Both the position numbers and the translations under genes were made by a program. From positions 1-64,000 of the forward strand of contig JAJTHZ010000040.1 of the NCBI GenBank assembly GCA_021299185.1: DNA of 64,000 nt, read 5' to 3'. Position 1 is the first letter of the stretch. Every line of letters starts with the position of its first letter. Below, piece after piece: positions 49,863 through 59,914 of the stretch. Below the pieces are notes generated by a model. That model was not told where the DNA came from. It did no database searches and worked only from the letters and a program-made list of their open reading frames with translations. The stretch comes from Lysobacteraceae bacterium (GTDB taxonomy: Bacteria > Pseudomonadota > Gammaproteobacteria > Xanthomonadales > Ahniellaceae).

Positions 49863-50927
49863 ATGCCGACCGCGACCAATCGCTTCCGCGCCACCCTGTT
49901 CCTCGTCGCCCTCGCGATCCTCGGTTCTGGCGGCAACGACGCACGCGCCACCAGCCTTAAATGCGGCGACGTCATCACGCAAAGCACGGCATTGGCCCAG
50001 GACCTCGTGTGCGGCCCGAACGACACCTTCGCACTGGCGATCGCAGGCAGCAGGGTCGAACTCGACCTCGCCGGCTTCGCCATCCGCCTGCCGCATCCCG
50101 CGAACACGATCGGCGTCTACACCTACTACGGCGTGCAGGGCGTCCGGGTCCACAACGGCGCAATCGTCAGCACCGCCATGGGGTCTTCCGCCCACTATGG
50201 CGTCACCGCCTTCGACAGCCCGGGTCTGGTCGTCGAACGGCTGCGGATCAGCGGCTTTCGGGTGGCAGTGCAGACCGGGATTTCCGATCGGGCACGGGTC
50301 GTCAAATCCGAATTCAACACCGCAACCGGCGTGTTGATCGGCCACTTTTTCGCTGCCGGATACTGCTGCGTGCGGAACGTCGAGGTCGCGGGCAACACCC
50401 TGCGCGGCGTCTCCGGCGGCACGCTGGTCGCCTTGTCGGCAGGAACGCTCGACCTCCGGGTCATCGGCAACAGCGGCATCGACCTTGCAGACGGCGTCGC
50501 GCAATTCAACGGCTGGCGCTCGACGCACCGCAGCGTAATTGCGGACAACCACCTCGCCGCGGCGCAGCGCAGCCCCGGCGGTACCGGCGTCGTCGCGGTG
50601 GGCGACGACATCGCGATCGTCGGCAATGTGCTGGTCGGCTTCGAGACCGGCGTCGGCATTGCCGGGCAGCGTGCCCAAGTCCTTGGCAACCAGGTGGCGG
50701 GCGACCTGGGCTTCCGCGAGGGCAGCGGCGTGCGCTTTCTGTGCAAGCACCCGTCACTCCGGCCGGGCACCGTGATGTCGGACAGCGTGGTGCGCGAGAA
50801 CACGCTCGAGTCGAACACGATCGGGATCTACTTCCAGGCCTGCGCGAATCAAAACAACGGGCAGCTCAACATGCATTGGAACAACGCGCGGGACGTGGTC
50901 GACGAGGGGTACGGTAACCTCTGGTAA
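49863..50927 (+). CDS. Secreted right-handed beta-helix repeat protein
   Basis: 354 residues. Signal peptide 1-29 (MPTATNRFRATLFLVALAILGSG...ARA). The body alternates short Val/Ile strands with Asn/Gly turns: LKCGDVITQSTALAQDLVCG, VRVHNGAIVS, LVVERLRISGFRVAVQTG, NVEVAGNTLRGVSGGTLVAL, IAIVGNVLVGFETGVGIAG, VRENTLESNTIGIYFQ. This is the pattern of pectin-lyase-like beta helices (polysaccharide-binding or -cleaving). Six Cys are present, two near the start. Catalytic Asp/Arg/Lys cannot be assigned by eye. Codon 3 G+C is slightly lower than in neighbours. Confidence 0.72.
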   Translation: MPTATNRFRATLFLVALAILGSGGNDARATSLKCGDVITQSTALAQDLVCGPNDTFALAIAGSRVELDLAGFAIRLPHPANTIGVYTYYGVQGVRVHNGAIVSTAMGSSAHYGVTAFDSPGLVVERLRISGFRVAVQTGISDRARVVKSEFNTATGVLIGHFFAAGYCCVRNVEVAGNTLRGVSGGTLVALSAGTLDLRVIGNSGIDLADGVAQFNGWRSTHRSVIADNHLAAAQRSPGGTGVVAVGDDIAIVGNVLVGFETGVGIAGQRAQVLGNQVAGDLGFREGSGVRFLCKHPSLRPGTVMSDSVVRENTLESNTIGIYFQACANQNNGQLNMHWNNARDVVDEGYGNLW

Positions 50928-51127
50928 GCCCAACCAGGGGGCAGCCGCAGGCCATGCGATGCGCATCTGCCGAGCGTCGATGCGGCCCCCGTCGAAGCCA
51001 CATCACCTCGCCCACCGCACCGGCGACACCGGCCTCGGGCTGCTGAGCAGCCCAGCAGCCAGCGAGTCATTGGGAATCCACGAACAGGAACGCGGGGTCA
51101 GGGAACGACGTGCCCGGAGCTCCACAC
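50928..51127. other. 200-nt gap between convergent genes
   Basis: Lies between the beta-helix gene (plus) and aceE (minus). I find no strong terminator, repeat or coding bias in it. Confidence 0.4.
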
Positions 51128-53854
51128 CTAGCGCGTCCATGGCGCGGCACGCTCGGTCATGTCGAGCGCGTCGAATGCAGCGCGCACGACCCCGCTCGAC
51201 AGGACGCCGTCTTCCGCCAGCAGGCGCAGGGCGTGCGCCGCGATGGCCTGCCGGTCGACCTCGAAGAACCGCCGCAATGCCGCCCGCGAGTCGCTGCGCC
51301 CGAAGCCGTCGGTGCCCAGGGTCGCGAAACGACGACCCTGCGGCACGGCGGGGCGGATCGATTCCGCCACCGCGCGCACGTAGTCGCTGGCAGCGAGGAT
51401 CGGTCCCTCGGTGTGTGCCAGCAGCGCGGCGGCGTGCGGCAGGGCGTCGCCCTCGGCACCGAACAGCCGGCGGCGCTCCCAGGCGGCGTGGTCGCGGGCG
51501 AGTTCGGACCAGGAGGTCACGCTGAAGACGGTCGCCTCGACGTCGTAGTCGGCCGCGAGCAGCTCGCGCGCGGCCAGCGCTTCGTGCAGGATCGCGCCGC
51601 TCGCGGCGAGCACGCAGCGCGCCTTCGGTCTCTTCGCCGGCGGCGCGAGCGCCAGCCGGCGCATGCCGCGCACGATCGCGTCGCCATTCTCGACCGGCAC
51701 CGCGACCTGGGCGTGGTTCTCGTTCATCACCGTGAGGTAGTGGAACTCGTCGACCTGTTCGACCAGCATGCGTTGCATGCCGTGCTGGAGCAGGATGGCG
51801 AGCTCGCCCGCGTAGGCCGGGTCCCAGGCGCGGCAGTTGGGCACGGTCGCCGCCACGAGGTGGCTGCTGCCGTCCTGGTGCTGCAGGCCTTCTCCGCCCA
51901 GCGTGGTGCGCCCGGACGTCGCGCCGAGCAGAAAGCCCCGAGCGCGCTGGTCGGCGGCGGCCCAGATGAGGTCACCCACGCGCTGGAAGCCGAACACCGA
52001 GTAGTAGATGTAGAACGGCAGCAGCGACAACCCGTGCGTGCTGTAACTCGTCGCCGCCGCGGTCCACGAGGCCATCGCGCCGGCCTCGGTGATGCCCTCC
52101 TCCAGGATCTGGCCGTCGCGCGCCTCGCGGTAGGCCAGCATCGAGCCGGCATCCTCGGGCTCGTAGTTCTGCCCGTCGGGCGCGTAGATGCCGACCTGGC
52201 GGAACAGGCTCGCCATGCCGAAGGTGCGCGCCTCGTCGGCCACGATGGGCACGATGCGCGGGCCCAGCACGCCGTCGCGCAGCAGGCCTGAAAGCATGCG
52301 CACGAAGGCCATGGTGCTCGACATCTCCTTGTTGCCGCCCTCCAGCGCGAAGCCGCCCCAGGCCTCGATCGGCGGCACGGGCAGCGGCGGGCATGCCGAA
52401 GTGCGCTGCGGCACGTAGCCGCCGAGCGCGGCGCGGCGCGCGTGCAGGTACCGCGACTCCGGCGAATCGGACGCCGGACGGAAGTAGCGCTGCTGCGCGA
52501 TGTCGTCGTCGCCCAGCGGCAGGCGGAAGCGCTGGGCAAAGCCGCGCAGGTCGTCGGCGTCGAGCTTCTTCTGCTGGTGGGTGGTCATGCGGCCCTGCGC
52601 GACCGGTCCCATACCGTAGCCTTTCTTGGTCTTGGCGAGGATCACCACCGGCGCGCCGCGGTGGTTCGCGGCCGCGTGGAACGCGGCGTGGATCTTGACC
52701 AGATCGTGGCCGCCGCGGCGCAGGTGGTCGATCTCGTCGTCGGTCATCGCGGCGACCAGGGCCGCGAGCTCCGGGCTCTGGCCGAAGAACTTCTCGCGGT
52801 TGTAGGCGCCGTCGTTGGCGGAGAAGGTCTGGAACTGGCCGTCCACGGTGCGCGCGAAGGCGCGCGCCAGAGCGTGCGTGCGGTCGCGCGCGAACAGCGC
52901 GTCCCAGTCCGAACCCCACAGCAGCTTGATCACGTGCCAGCCGGCCCCGGCGAACAGGGTCTCCAGTTCGTCGACGATGCGGCCGTTGCCGCGCACCGGG
53001 CCATCGAGGCGCTGCAGGTTGCAGTTGACCACGAAGGTCAGGTTGTCCAGGCGCTCGCGCGCGGCGATCGACAGGCCGGCGATCGACTCCGGCTCGTCCA
53101 TCTCGCCGTCGCCGAAGAAGCCCCAGACGCGACGGCCTTCGTCGCGCAGCAGCCCGCGCGCGTCGAGGTAGCGCATCAGCCGCGCCTGGTAGATCGCGGA
53201 GATCGGCCCCAGCCCCATCGAGCCGGTGGGGAACTGCCAGAAGTCCGGCATCAGCCACGGATGCGGGTACGAGGACAGCCCGCGCGCCGTGCCCGATGCC
53301 GCGGCGGTGATCTCCTGCCGGTAGTGGTCGAGGTCGGCGTCGCTCAGCCGACCCTCGACATAGGCACGGGCGTAGACGCCGGGCGCGGAATGCGGCTGGA
53401 AGTAGACGAGGTCGCCGCCGAAGCCTTCGTGGCGCGCACGGAAAAAATGATTGAAGCCGACCTCGAACAGATCGGCCGCGGATGCATAGGACGCGATATG
53501 GCCGCCGAGTTCGCCGTGCTTGGCGTTGGCACGCACCACCATGGCCAGCGCGTTCCAGCGCATGATCGCCGCCAGGCGCTGCTCGATTTCCAACTGGCCG
53601 GGGAACGGCGGCTGGTCCTCCAGCGCGATGGTGTTGACGTAGGGCGTGTTGCGCCGCGGCTGCCAGGCCAGGCCCTGGCGGCGCGACTCGTCGTGCAGGG
53701 CATCGAGGATGAAGCGCGCGCGCTCCGGCCCCGCTTCGCGCACCAGCGCGTGCAGGGCCTCCAGCCACTCGCGGGTCTCGCCGGGCTCGGCGTCTTCGGG
53801 AAAGCGGGCGGCGTGGAGGATCGGGTCGTCGGGCGGGGGCAGCGGGCGGGACAT
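51128..53854 (-). CDS. aceE: Pyruvate dehydrogenase E1 component, homodimeric
   Basis: Thiamine-diphosphate enzyme of 908 residues (E. coli AceE 887) that decarboxylates pyruvate and acetylates lipoyl-E2. Seen: the opening PYVNTI and YASAADLFEVGFNHFF blocks, SYPHPWLMPDFWQFPTGSMGLGP, the TPP motif GDGEMDEPES (near 248) to NCNLQRLDGPVRGNG, VVILAKTKKGYGMG, ARTFGMASLFRQVGIYAPDGQNYEPEDAGSMLAYREA and TTLGGEGLQHQDGSS. It stands alone: no aceF, lpd or pdhR homologue follows in the window, unlike the usual aceEF pair. A TATGGT lies about 30 nt before the start (minus strand). Confidence 0.93.
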   Translation of the reverse strand: MSRPLPPPDDPILHAARFPEDAEPGETREWLEALHALVREAGPERARFILDALHDESRRQGLAWQPRRNTPYVNTIALEDQPPFPGQLEIEQRLAAIMRWNALAMVVRANAKHGELGGHIASYASAADLFEVGFNHFFRARHEGFGGDLVYFQPHSAPGVYARAYVEGRLSDADLDHYRQEITAAASGTARGLSSYPHPWLMPDFWQFPTGSMGLGPISAIYQARLMRYLDARGLLRDEGRRVWGFFGDGEMDEPESIAGLSIAARERLDNLTFVVNCNLQRLDGPVRGNGRIVDELETLFAGAGWHVIKLLWGSDWDALFARDRTHALARAFARTVDGQFQTFSANDGAYNREKFFGQSPELAALVAAMTDDEIDHLRRGGHDLVKIHAAFHAAANHRGAPVVILAKTKKGYGMGPVAQGRMTTHQQKKLDADDLRGFAQRFRLPLGDDDIAQQRYFRPASDSPESRYLHARRAALGGYVPQRTSACPPLPVPPIEAWGGFALEGGNKEMSSTMAFVRMLSGLLRDGVLGPRIVPIVADEARTFGMASLFRQVGIYAPDGQNYEPEDAGSMLAYREARDGQILEEGITEAGAMASWTAAATSYSTHGLSLLPFYIYYSVFGFQRVGDLIWAAADQRARGFLLGATSGRTTLGGEGLQHQDGSSHLVAATVPNCRAWDPAYAGELAILLQHGMQRMLVEQVDEFHYLTVMNENHAQVAVPVENGDAIVRGMRRLALAPPAKRPKARCVLAASGAILHEALAARELLAADYDVEATVFSVTSWSELARDHAAWERRRLFGAEGDALPHAAALLAHTEGPILAASDYVRAVAESIRPAVPQGRRFATLGTDGFGRSDSRAALRRFFEVDRQAIAAHALRLLAEDGVLSSGVVRAAFDALDMTERAAPWTR

Positions 53855-54260
53855 GGGTCGGTGATGCCATTCGGGGGCGACACCATAGCGGGTTCGACCG
53901 GAGGCGGGCAGCGCGCCCAGGTGCGGGATCGGGCCCGGGCGCGGCCGGGCTCCGGAGGGCCGGCGCACGACGGCCGGGAACCGGATCCCGGCCTCCCGGA
54001 TGCTCACGCCAGGCGTCACGGCGATCGACCAGTCGCACTCGCGGGATGCTCGCGGCCGCGGGTCGGCGCCCAAGCTTTCGCGGTACGGCCGCGTGCCGAT
54101 CTCGCGCCGCGCAGCGCGGCGCGCCGGCCGCGGCCGCGAACGGCCGGGCTCTTGACGAACGTGAAGGCCTGCCGCGTGTGACAGGAGGTTGTGACATCGC
54201 GATCGCTGCAACAGAATCCGGGCTTTGGCGCGCCACGCGCCGGACTCGGGGAGCCTACTG
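53855..54260. other. 406-nt divergent intergenic region
   Basis: Between aceE (minus) and the S8 protease (plus). A TTGACG at 54152-54157 is a -35-like hexamer for the protease, without a clear -10 at 17 nt. A GGAGG at 54183-54187 is too far upstream to serve the protease start. No repeat or ORF with matching bias. Confidence 0.4.
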
Positions 54261-56615
54261 ATGAAACCTGTTCGCCGCGCGGCGATCGCCATCGCCATCG
54301 CCACCGCCTTCGCCGGCGCCGCACAAGCAGCACCCCGGTCGTTGCCCGGGGACGATGCGAATGCACGGGAAGCCGTCGCCACCACCGGCATGGCGATGTA
54401 CTTCGTCGATTTCAGCGAAGCCGGCCTGGTCGACTACCGCGGCGGCATCGACGGCCTTCGCGGCACTGCGCCGTCGATCGTGGAAAACGGCCGCCGCCGG
54501 GTCGACGTGCGCAGCGCAGAATCGCGCGCCTATATCGCCCACCTCGCCGATCGCCGCCGCGAGATGCTGGCCGCGATCGAGTCGGCGCTCGGGCGCGCGG
54601 TGCCGGTCCCCTTCGTCTATGAGATGACGCATCACGGCATCGCGGTGTCGTTGACCGAGGCGGAGGCACAGCGCCTGCGCAGCGTGCCGGGCGTCGTCGA
54701 CGTCGAAGCCGACCAGATGTACCAGTTGTTCGACGAGCGCTCGCCGCAGTTCCTCGGCGCGCCGAGCCTGTGGGACGGCAGCCAGTCCGGCACCACGCCG
54801 CCGACACCGGCGGACGGCCGCGGCATCGTGGTCGGCATCTTCGATTCCGGCATCAACCTCGACCACCCCGCATTCGCCAACGACGCGTCCTGCGGACACA
54901 CGGCCGGGGCGCCGAAGCTGGTCCGCGCCTTCGACTGCATCGCGGGCAACTGCGTCGAAGGCACGACCGCGAACGACAGCGACGGCCATGGTTCGCACGT
55001 GGCGAGCTCCGCCATCGGCAACCGGCTGACCGGCGCGACCGTGCCGACGCCCGCTGCCGACGTATCCGGCGTGGCCCCCTGCGCGCGCGTGGTCTCCTAC
55101 AAGGTCTGCAACGGCGGCTGCCCTGGCGTGGCGATCATCGCGGGCATCAACCGCGCGGTGGCCGACGGCGAGATCGACGTGGCGAACTTCTCGCTCGGTC
55201 CGTTGTTCGTGGCCAACCCCTGGACGTCCGGCGCGGACGGCGCCTCGCGCGCTCTGGTGGCCAACGACGTGTTCGTCGCCTTCGCCGCCGGCAACACCAA
55301 CCAGAACGTTACCAACCCGGTCGGGGCGGTGGTCAACGTCGCGCCGTGGGTGATGACGGTGGCCAACAGCAGCAACGACCGCGCCGGCCTGTTCAACCTC
55401 ACTGACTTCAATCCGGGCGGCCCGCAGGACCAGGGCCTGCTGTTCGGCGGCGTGATCCCGGTGCCGCCGGGAGGGCTCACCGCGCCGGTCACCGACACCT
55501 CGGCCGCACCGCTCAGCAACGCCCAGGGTTGCAACCCGGGGTTCCCGGCCGACAGCCTCGCCGGACGCATCGCCTTGATCGATCGCGGCACCTGCTCGTT
55601 CCGCGACAAGGTGCAGAACGCGCAGGCCGCCGGCGCGGTGGGCGTAATCGTGCGCAACAACGTCGCCGGCTTCCCGATCCCGATGGGTGCGCTCGAGGCC
55701 GAGGTCAACCCGCCCGACCCGCCGGCCCCCACCGTGCCGGCCCTGATGATCAGCGATGTGCAGGGCACGGCGGTGCGACAGTTCCTGGCCACCACACCGG
55801 GTGCGACCGCGACCATCCCGTTCGGCCGCAATGTGATCATCGATGCCGCTGCCGCGAACCGCCTCAACGCCGGCAGCCTGCGCGGCCCCCTCGCGACCTT
55901 GCAACTCGCCAAGCCCAACGTGGCCGCGCCCGGCACGTCGAACTACGACGCCTACCGCGACCCCGAACAGTTCAGCCTGTTGACCGGCACCTCGATGGCG
56001 AGCCCGCAGGTAGCGGGCGGCGGCGCCCTGCTGCGCGCCATCCATCCGAACTGGACCGCGATGGAGGTGCACTCCGCGCTGATGCTCACCGCCAGCGGCG
56101 CCAACCAGTTCCTCGCCGACGGCACCACGCCCGCCACGGCCGACGACGTGGGCAGCGGCATGATCGACCTGACCAGGGCGGCGCGCGCCGGCTTCGTCCT
56201 CAACGAGACGCAGGCCAACTTCCTCGCCGCCAATCCCGCCGCGACGCCGGCTGGCGATCCGCGCACGCTGAATCTCGCCAGCATGCGCAACACGACGTGC
56301 GCCGGCGAATGCTCCTGGACCCGCACGCTGCGCAACACCCGCCCGAACGCGGTCACCTGGACGGTCAGCGTGGTCGAGCCGGCCGGCGTGACCCTGATTC
56401 CGAGCGCGTCGAGCATCGCCTTCACCGGCAACCTGATGCAGACGCAATCGATCACCGTGCAGGCGCGCATCGCCGAGGGGACGACGATCGCCGCGGCGCG
56501 TTTCGGCACCGTGGTGTTCACACCCAGCGACGCGACACTGCCGGTCCTGCGCATGACGGTCACCATCGCCGGCTCCGGCAGCACCGGCATCTTCGCCAAC
56601 GGCTTCGAGCCCTGA
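54261..56615 (+). CDS. Secreted S8 subtilisin-family protease with PA insert and NGFE-type tail
   Basis: Serine protease of 784 residues. Signal peptide 1-25, propeptide to about 160 (Inhibitor_I9-like), then the catalytic domain: Asp195 (VGIFDSGINLDHP), His243 (SDGHGSHVASSAIG), Ser578 (LTGTSMASPQVAG). A PA (protease-associated) domain is inserted between His and Ser (residues about 420-520, GRIALIDRGTCSFRDKVQNAQAAGAVGVIV). A Fn3-like C-terminal domain follows, ending in GSTGIFANGFEP. The ATG is chosen before the Arg-rich signal start with GGGAGCC upstream; a longer frame from 54225 lacks support. The closing NGFE motif may be a processing or sorting signal. Confidence 0.9.
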   Translation: MKPVRRAAIAIAIATAFAGAAQAAPRSLPGDDANAREAVATTGMAMYFVDFSEAGLVDYRGGIDGLRGTAPSIVENGRRRVDVRSAESRAYIAHLADRRREMLAAIESALGRAVPVPFVYEMTHHGIAVSLTEAEAQRLRSVPGVVDVEADQMYQLFDERSPQFLGAPSLWDGSQSGTTPPTPADGRGIVVGIFDSGINLDHPAFANDASCGHTAGAPKLVRAFDCIAGNCVEGTTANDSDGHGSHVASSAIGNRLTGATVPTPAADVSGVAPCARVVSYKVCNGGCPGVAIIAGINRAVADGEIDVANFSLGPLFVANPWTSGADGASRALVANDVFVAFAAGNTNQNVTNPVGAVVNVAPWVMTVANSSNDRAGLFNLTDFNPGGPQDQGLLFGGVIPVPPGGLTAPVTDTSAAPLSNAQGCNPGFPADSLAGRIALIDRGTCSFRDKVQNAQAAGAVGVIVRNNVAGFPIPMGALEAEVNPPDPPAPTVPALMISDVQGTAVRQFLATTPGATATIPFGRNVIIDAAAANRLNAGSLRGPLATLQLAKPNVAAPGTSNYDAYRDPEQFSLLTGTSMASPQVAGGGALLRAIHPNWTAMEVHSALMLTASGANQFLADGTTPATADDVGSGMIDLTRAARAGFVLNETQANFLAANPAATPAGDPRTLNLASMRNTTCAGECSWTRTLRNTRPNAVTWTVSVVEPAGVTLIPSASSIAFTGNLMQTQSITVQARIAEGTTIAAARFGTVVFTPSDATLPVLRMTVTIAGSGSTGIFANGFEP

Positions 56616-56631
56616 GCGATCGCGGTCCCTG

Positions 56632-56668
56632 ACGCCGCGGCGGCAGGACCGCCGCGGCGTTTTCTTTT
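56632..56668 (+). terminator. Strong Rho-independent terminator after the protease gene
   Basis: 12-bp perfect stem (ACGCCGCGGCGG / CCGCCGCGGCGT), 5-nt loop, then TTTTCTTTT. It lies 17 nt after the protease stop. Confidence 0.85.
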
Positions 56669-56779
56669 CCGGCGCCCGTCGGCGCGGTCCAGCGGCGCGT
56701 GTCGGACGCTGGACCCGCGCCCGCGCTCCGCCGGCGCCTGCGGCGGCGAGCCTGTCCCGCAACGCCGCGACCGCATGGG

Positions 56780-56807
56780 TTGCCCTCGCCGCCGTCCTCC
56801 GCATAAT
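56780..56807 (+). promoter_or_regulatory. Promoter for parC
   Basis: TTGCCC at 56780-56785, 16-nt spacer, CATAAT at 56802-56807. +1 near 56814 leaves about 23 nt before the parC ATG, where a CCCC-rich stretch replaces a normal Shine-Dalgarno. Confidence 0.5.
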
Positions 56808-56836
56808 GGCGGGTCCCCTGCGCCGCCCCTTCCCCC

Positions 56837-59095
56837 ATGGCCGACCCGATCCGCCCCACCTTCCACGGCTTCGAGACCGTACCGCTGCGCGACTACGCGG
56901 AGCGCGCCTACCTCGACTATTCGATGTACGTGGTGCTCGACCGCGCCCTGCCCTTCGTGGGCGACGGGCTCAAGCCGGTGCAGCGGCGCATCGTGTACGC
57001 GATGAGTGAACTGGGCCTGGATGCCGGCGCCAAGCCGAAGAAGAGCGCGCGCACCATCGGCGACGTGATCGGCAAGTTCCATCCCCACGGCGACAGCGCG
57101 GCCTACGAGGCGCTGGTCCTGATGGCGCAGCCGTTCTCGTACCGCTACCCGCTGGTCGATGGCCAGGGCAACTTCGGCTCGCCCGACGACCCGAAGTCCT
57201 TCGCCGCGATGCGCTACACGGAATCGCGGCTGACGCGGTTCTCCGAACTGCTGCTGTCGGAACTCGGCCAGGGCACGGTGGACTGGGCGCCGAACTTCGA
57301 CGGCACCCTGGAGGAACCCTCGTGGCTGCCGGCGCGCCTGCCGCAGGTGCTGCTCAACGGCACCACCGGCATCGCGGTCGGCATGGCGACCGACATCCCG
57401 CCGCACAACCTGCGCGAGGTGGCCGCGGCCTGCATCCGCTTGATCGACGAACCGGACTGCACCGTCAAGGACGTGTGCGAGCACGTCAAGGGCCCGGACT
57501 TCCCGACCGAGGCCGAGATCATCACGCCCAAGGCCGAGCTGCGCGCGCTTTACGAGACCGGCAACGGGTCGATCCGCGCCCGCGCCGTTTACCGCCGCGA
57601 AGCCAACGACATCGTGATCACCGCGTTGCCGCACCAGGTCTCGCCGTCGAAGATCCAGGAGCAAATCGCGCAGCAGATGCGCGCGAAGAAGCTGCCGATG
57701 GTGGAGGACATCCGCGACGAGTCCGACCACCGCGACCCCTGCCGCATCGTGCTGGTGCTGCGCTCCAACCGCGTGGATGCCGAGGAGTTGATGGGGCATC
57801 TGTTCGCCACCACCGACCTCGAGAAGTCGTTCCGCGCCAACTTCAACGTGATCGGCCTCGACGGCCGACCGCAGTTGAAGGACCTGAAGACCCTGCTGTC
57901 GGAATGGATCACCTTCCGCACCAACACCGTGCAGCGGCGCCTGCAGCACCGGCTGGACAAGGTCGAGAAGCGCCTGCACCTGCTGGAAGGCCTGCGCATC
58001 GCCTACCTCAACCTCGACGAGGTGATCCGCATCGTCCGCACCGAGGACGAGCCGAAGGCGAAGCTCATCGCGCGCTTCGCCCTGTCCGAGGTGCAGGCCG
58101 AGTACATCCTCGAGACCAAGCTGCGCCAGCTGGCGCGCCTGGAGGAGATGAAGATCCGCGGCGAGATGGACGCGCTCGAGGAAGAGCGCGCGCGGATCAA
58201 CGTCACGCTCAAGTCGCGCGCCAAGCTGCTCTCGCTGGTCAAGTCGGAGATCAAGGACGACGCCGACAAGTACGGCGACAAGCGCCGCTCGCCGCTGATC
58301 GAGCGCGAGGCGGCGGCCGCGCTGTCCGAGGCCGACCTGGTGCCCTCGGAGCCCACGACCGTGGTGCTGTCCGCCAAGGGCTGGGTGCGCGCCGGCAAGG
58401 GCCACGACGTGGACGCGGCGGGCCTGTCCTACCGCGAGGGCGATTCGCTGCTGATGGCCGCGCGCGGCAAGACCAACCAGCAGGCGGTGTTCTTCGACTC
58501 CGAAGGTCGCGCGTATTCGACCGTCGCGCATTCGCTGCCCTCGGCGCGCGGCCACGGCGAGCCGCTGACCGGCCGCTTCACGCCGCCGGCCGGCGCGCGC
58601 TTCGACGCGGTCGCGGTGGCCGACGACGCGGCCAAGATCGTGGTGGCCACCAGCCACGGCTACGGCTTCGTCGCGCCGTTCGAGAGCCTGGTCAGCCGCA
58701 ACAAGAACGGCAAGCAGGTGGTCTCGCTCACCGACGGCGCGCGCATCCTCGCGCCGGGCATCGCCGCCGACACCGCGCGCGACCGGATCGTGGTCGCCAC
58801 CACCGCCGGCCATCTGCTGATGTTCTCGGTCGCCGAACTGCCGGAACTCGACAAGGGCAAGGGCAACAAGCTGATCGAGATCCCGAAGAAGGCGCTGGAG
58901 AAGGGCGAGGAACTGTGCGCCGGCATCGCGGTGATCCCCGAGGGCGGTGAAGTGGTCGTCTACGCGGGCTCCCGCCACATGACGCTGAAGTGGTCGGACC
59001 TGGTCGGCTACGGCGGCGCACGCGCGCAGCGCGGCGGCGTGCTGCCGCGCGGGTTCCAGCGCGTGGAACGGATCGAGGCGGGGTCCCGGGCGTGA
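56837..59095 (+). CDS. parC: DNA topoisomerase IV subunit A
   Basis: Type IIA topoisomerase subunit (752 residues, E. coli ParC 752) that cuts and passes DNA to unlink sister chromosomes. Catalytic Tyr127 lies in [12 protein letters not shown]; the quinolone-resistance region is [12 protein letters not shown] with [12 protein letters not shown]; the tower and coiled-coil follow ([14 protein letters not shown]). The C-terminal half is a beta-pinwheel ([37 protein letters not shown]). The QRDR Ser at position 80 of E. coli is Ser here (GDSAAYE). Single gene with its own promoter; parE is not in the window. Confidence 0.96.
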   Translation: MADPIRPTFHGFETVPLRDYAERAYLDYSMYVVLDRALPFVGDGLKPVQRRIVYAMSELGLDAGAKPKKSARTIGDVIGKFHPHGDSAAYEALVLMAQPFSYRYPLVDGQGNFGSPDDPKSFAAMRYTESRLTRFSELLLSELGQGTVDWAPNFDGTLEEPSWLPARLPQVLLNGTTGIAVGMATDIPPHNLREVAAACIRLIDEPDCTVKDVCEHVKGPDFPTEAEIITPKAELRALYETGNGSIRARAVYRREANDIVITALPHQVSPSKIQEQIAQQMRAKKLPMVEDIRDESDHRDPCRIVLVLRSNRVDAEELMGHLFATTDLEKSFRANFNVIGLDGRPQLKDLKTLLSEWITFRTNTVQRRLQHRLDKVEKRLHLLEGLRIAYLNLDEVIRIVRTEDEPKAKLIARFALSEVQAEYILETKLRQLARLEEMKIRGEMDALEEERARINVTLKSRAKLLSLVKSEIKDDADKYGDKRRSPLIEREAAAALSEADLVPSEPTTVVLSAKGWVRAGKGHDVDAAGLSYREGDSLLMAARGKTNQQAVFFDSEGRAYSTVAHSLPSARGHGEPLTGRFTPPAGARFDAVAVADDAAKIVVATSHGYGFVAPFESLVSRNKNGKQVVSLTDGARILAPGIAADTARDRIVVATTAGHLLMFSVAELPELDKGKGNKLIEIPKKALEKGEELCAGIAVIPEGGEVVVYAGSRHMTLKWSDLVGYGGARAQRGGVLPRGFQRVERIEAGSRA

Positions 59096-59189
59096 ACCCT
59101 TGCGTCGGCGGCGCACGACGCGTGTGCGCGCGCGTTGCCGCCGCTAGACTTGCGCCGCGGGCGTCCCCTGCGCCCTTGCCCGATCCGCC

Positions 59190-59657
59190 ATGCCCATGAC
59201 CCGGTCGTCGACGCCGCGCTCGGCGGTGCCCCTGCTGTTCGCCCTGTTGCTGGTCGGCTGCGGGGGGTCGGAGCCCCCTGCACCGCAGCCCGCCGCGCCG
59301 CAACCCGCGCGGCCGCCGATCTCGCAGGCCGAAGCGCTGGCCCCGGAGGTCGCGCGGCTGGTGGCGGAAGGCAACGCGGCCTTCGCCGCCTCGCGCTTCG
59401 TCGCGCCGCCGGGCGACAACGCGCTGGAGCGCTACATCGCCGCGCTCCAGATCGATCCCGGGCACGTCGGCGCCAAGGAAGCGCTCGTCGAGGTGTTCCC
59501 GCTCGGCGTCGCCGCCGCCGAACAGGCGCTGGCCGCGGGCGACCGCACCGAGGCGGCGCGCATCATCGCCCTGCTGCAGCGCGCCTCGCCCGACTCGATC
59601 CCGGTGCGCGCGCTGCAGGACCGCATGGCGGGGCGCGCGGTGGGCGCCGCGCCCTGA
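59190..59657 (+). CDS. Lipoprotein with a TonB-N-terminus-like helical repeat
   Basis: 155 residues; lipobox LLLVGC with the lipid Cys at 24, Pro/Ala linker, then the block EGNAAFAASRFVAPPGDNALERYIAALQIDPGHVGAKEAL, LGVAAAEQALAAGDRTEAARIIALLQRA. The GDNA...Y..AL...P....A..AL and A...GD..EA.R...LL pattern is the one that precedes the TonB domain in many xanthomonad TonB proteins, a TPR-like helical hairpin. Here no TonB C-terminus follows. MPM or the second Met (59196) may start it. It is paralogous to the next gene. Confidence 0.65.
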   Translation: MPMTRSSTPRSAVPLLFALLLVGCGGSEPPAPQPAAPQPARPPISQAEALAPEVARLVAEGNAAFAASRFVAPPGDNALERYIAALQIDPGHVGAKEALVEVFPLGVAAAEQALAAGDRTEAARIIALLQRASPDSIPVRALQDRMAGRAVGAAP

Positions 59658-59914
59658 GCCACCGGCCCGGTCGGTCGCCACGAGGCTGCGCCGTTCGCGG
59701 GCCCGCGACGCCGAACGCCCCGCAGGCCGCTCGCTACAGCGCGGACGCCGCCGCCCGCTTTCGCGCCGCGGCCACGAACCTGAATGCGCGGCAAACCAGG
59801 CGGGAGGCTTGGGACGCACCGCACACTTCGTCGGCATCCGACCTGTAATCGTTGCGCGTAACAGGGGAAGCAGCGCGGACCAACCCGCGTTCGACGATCT
59901 GGAGGACTTTCGCC

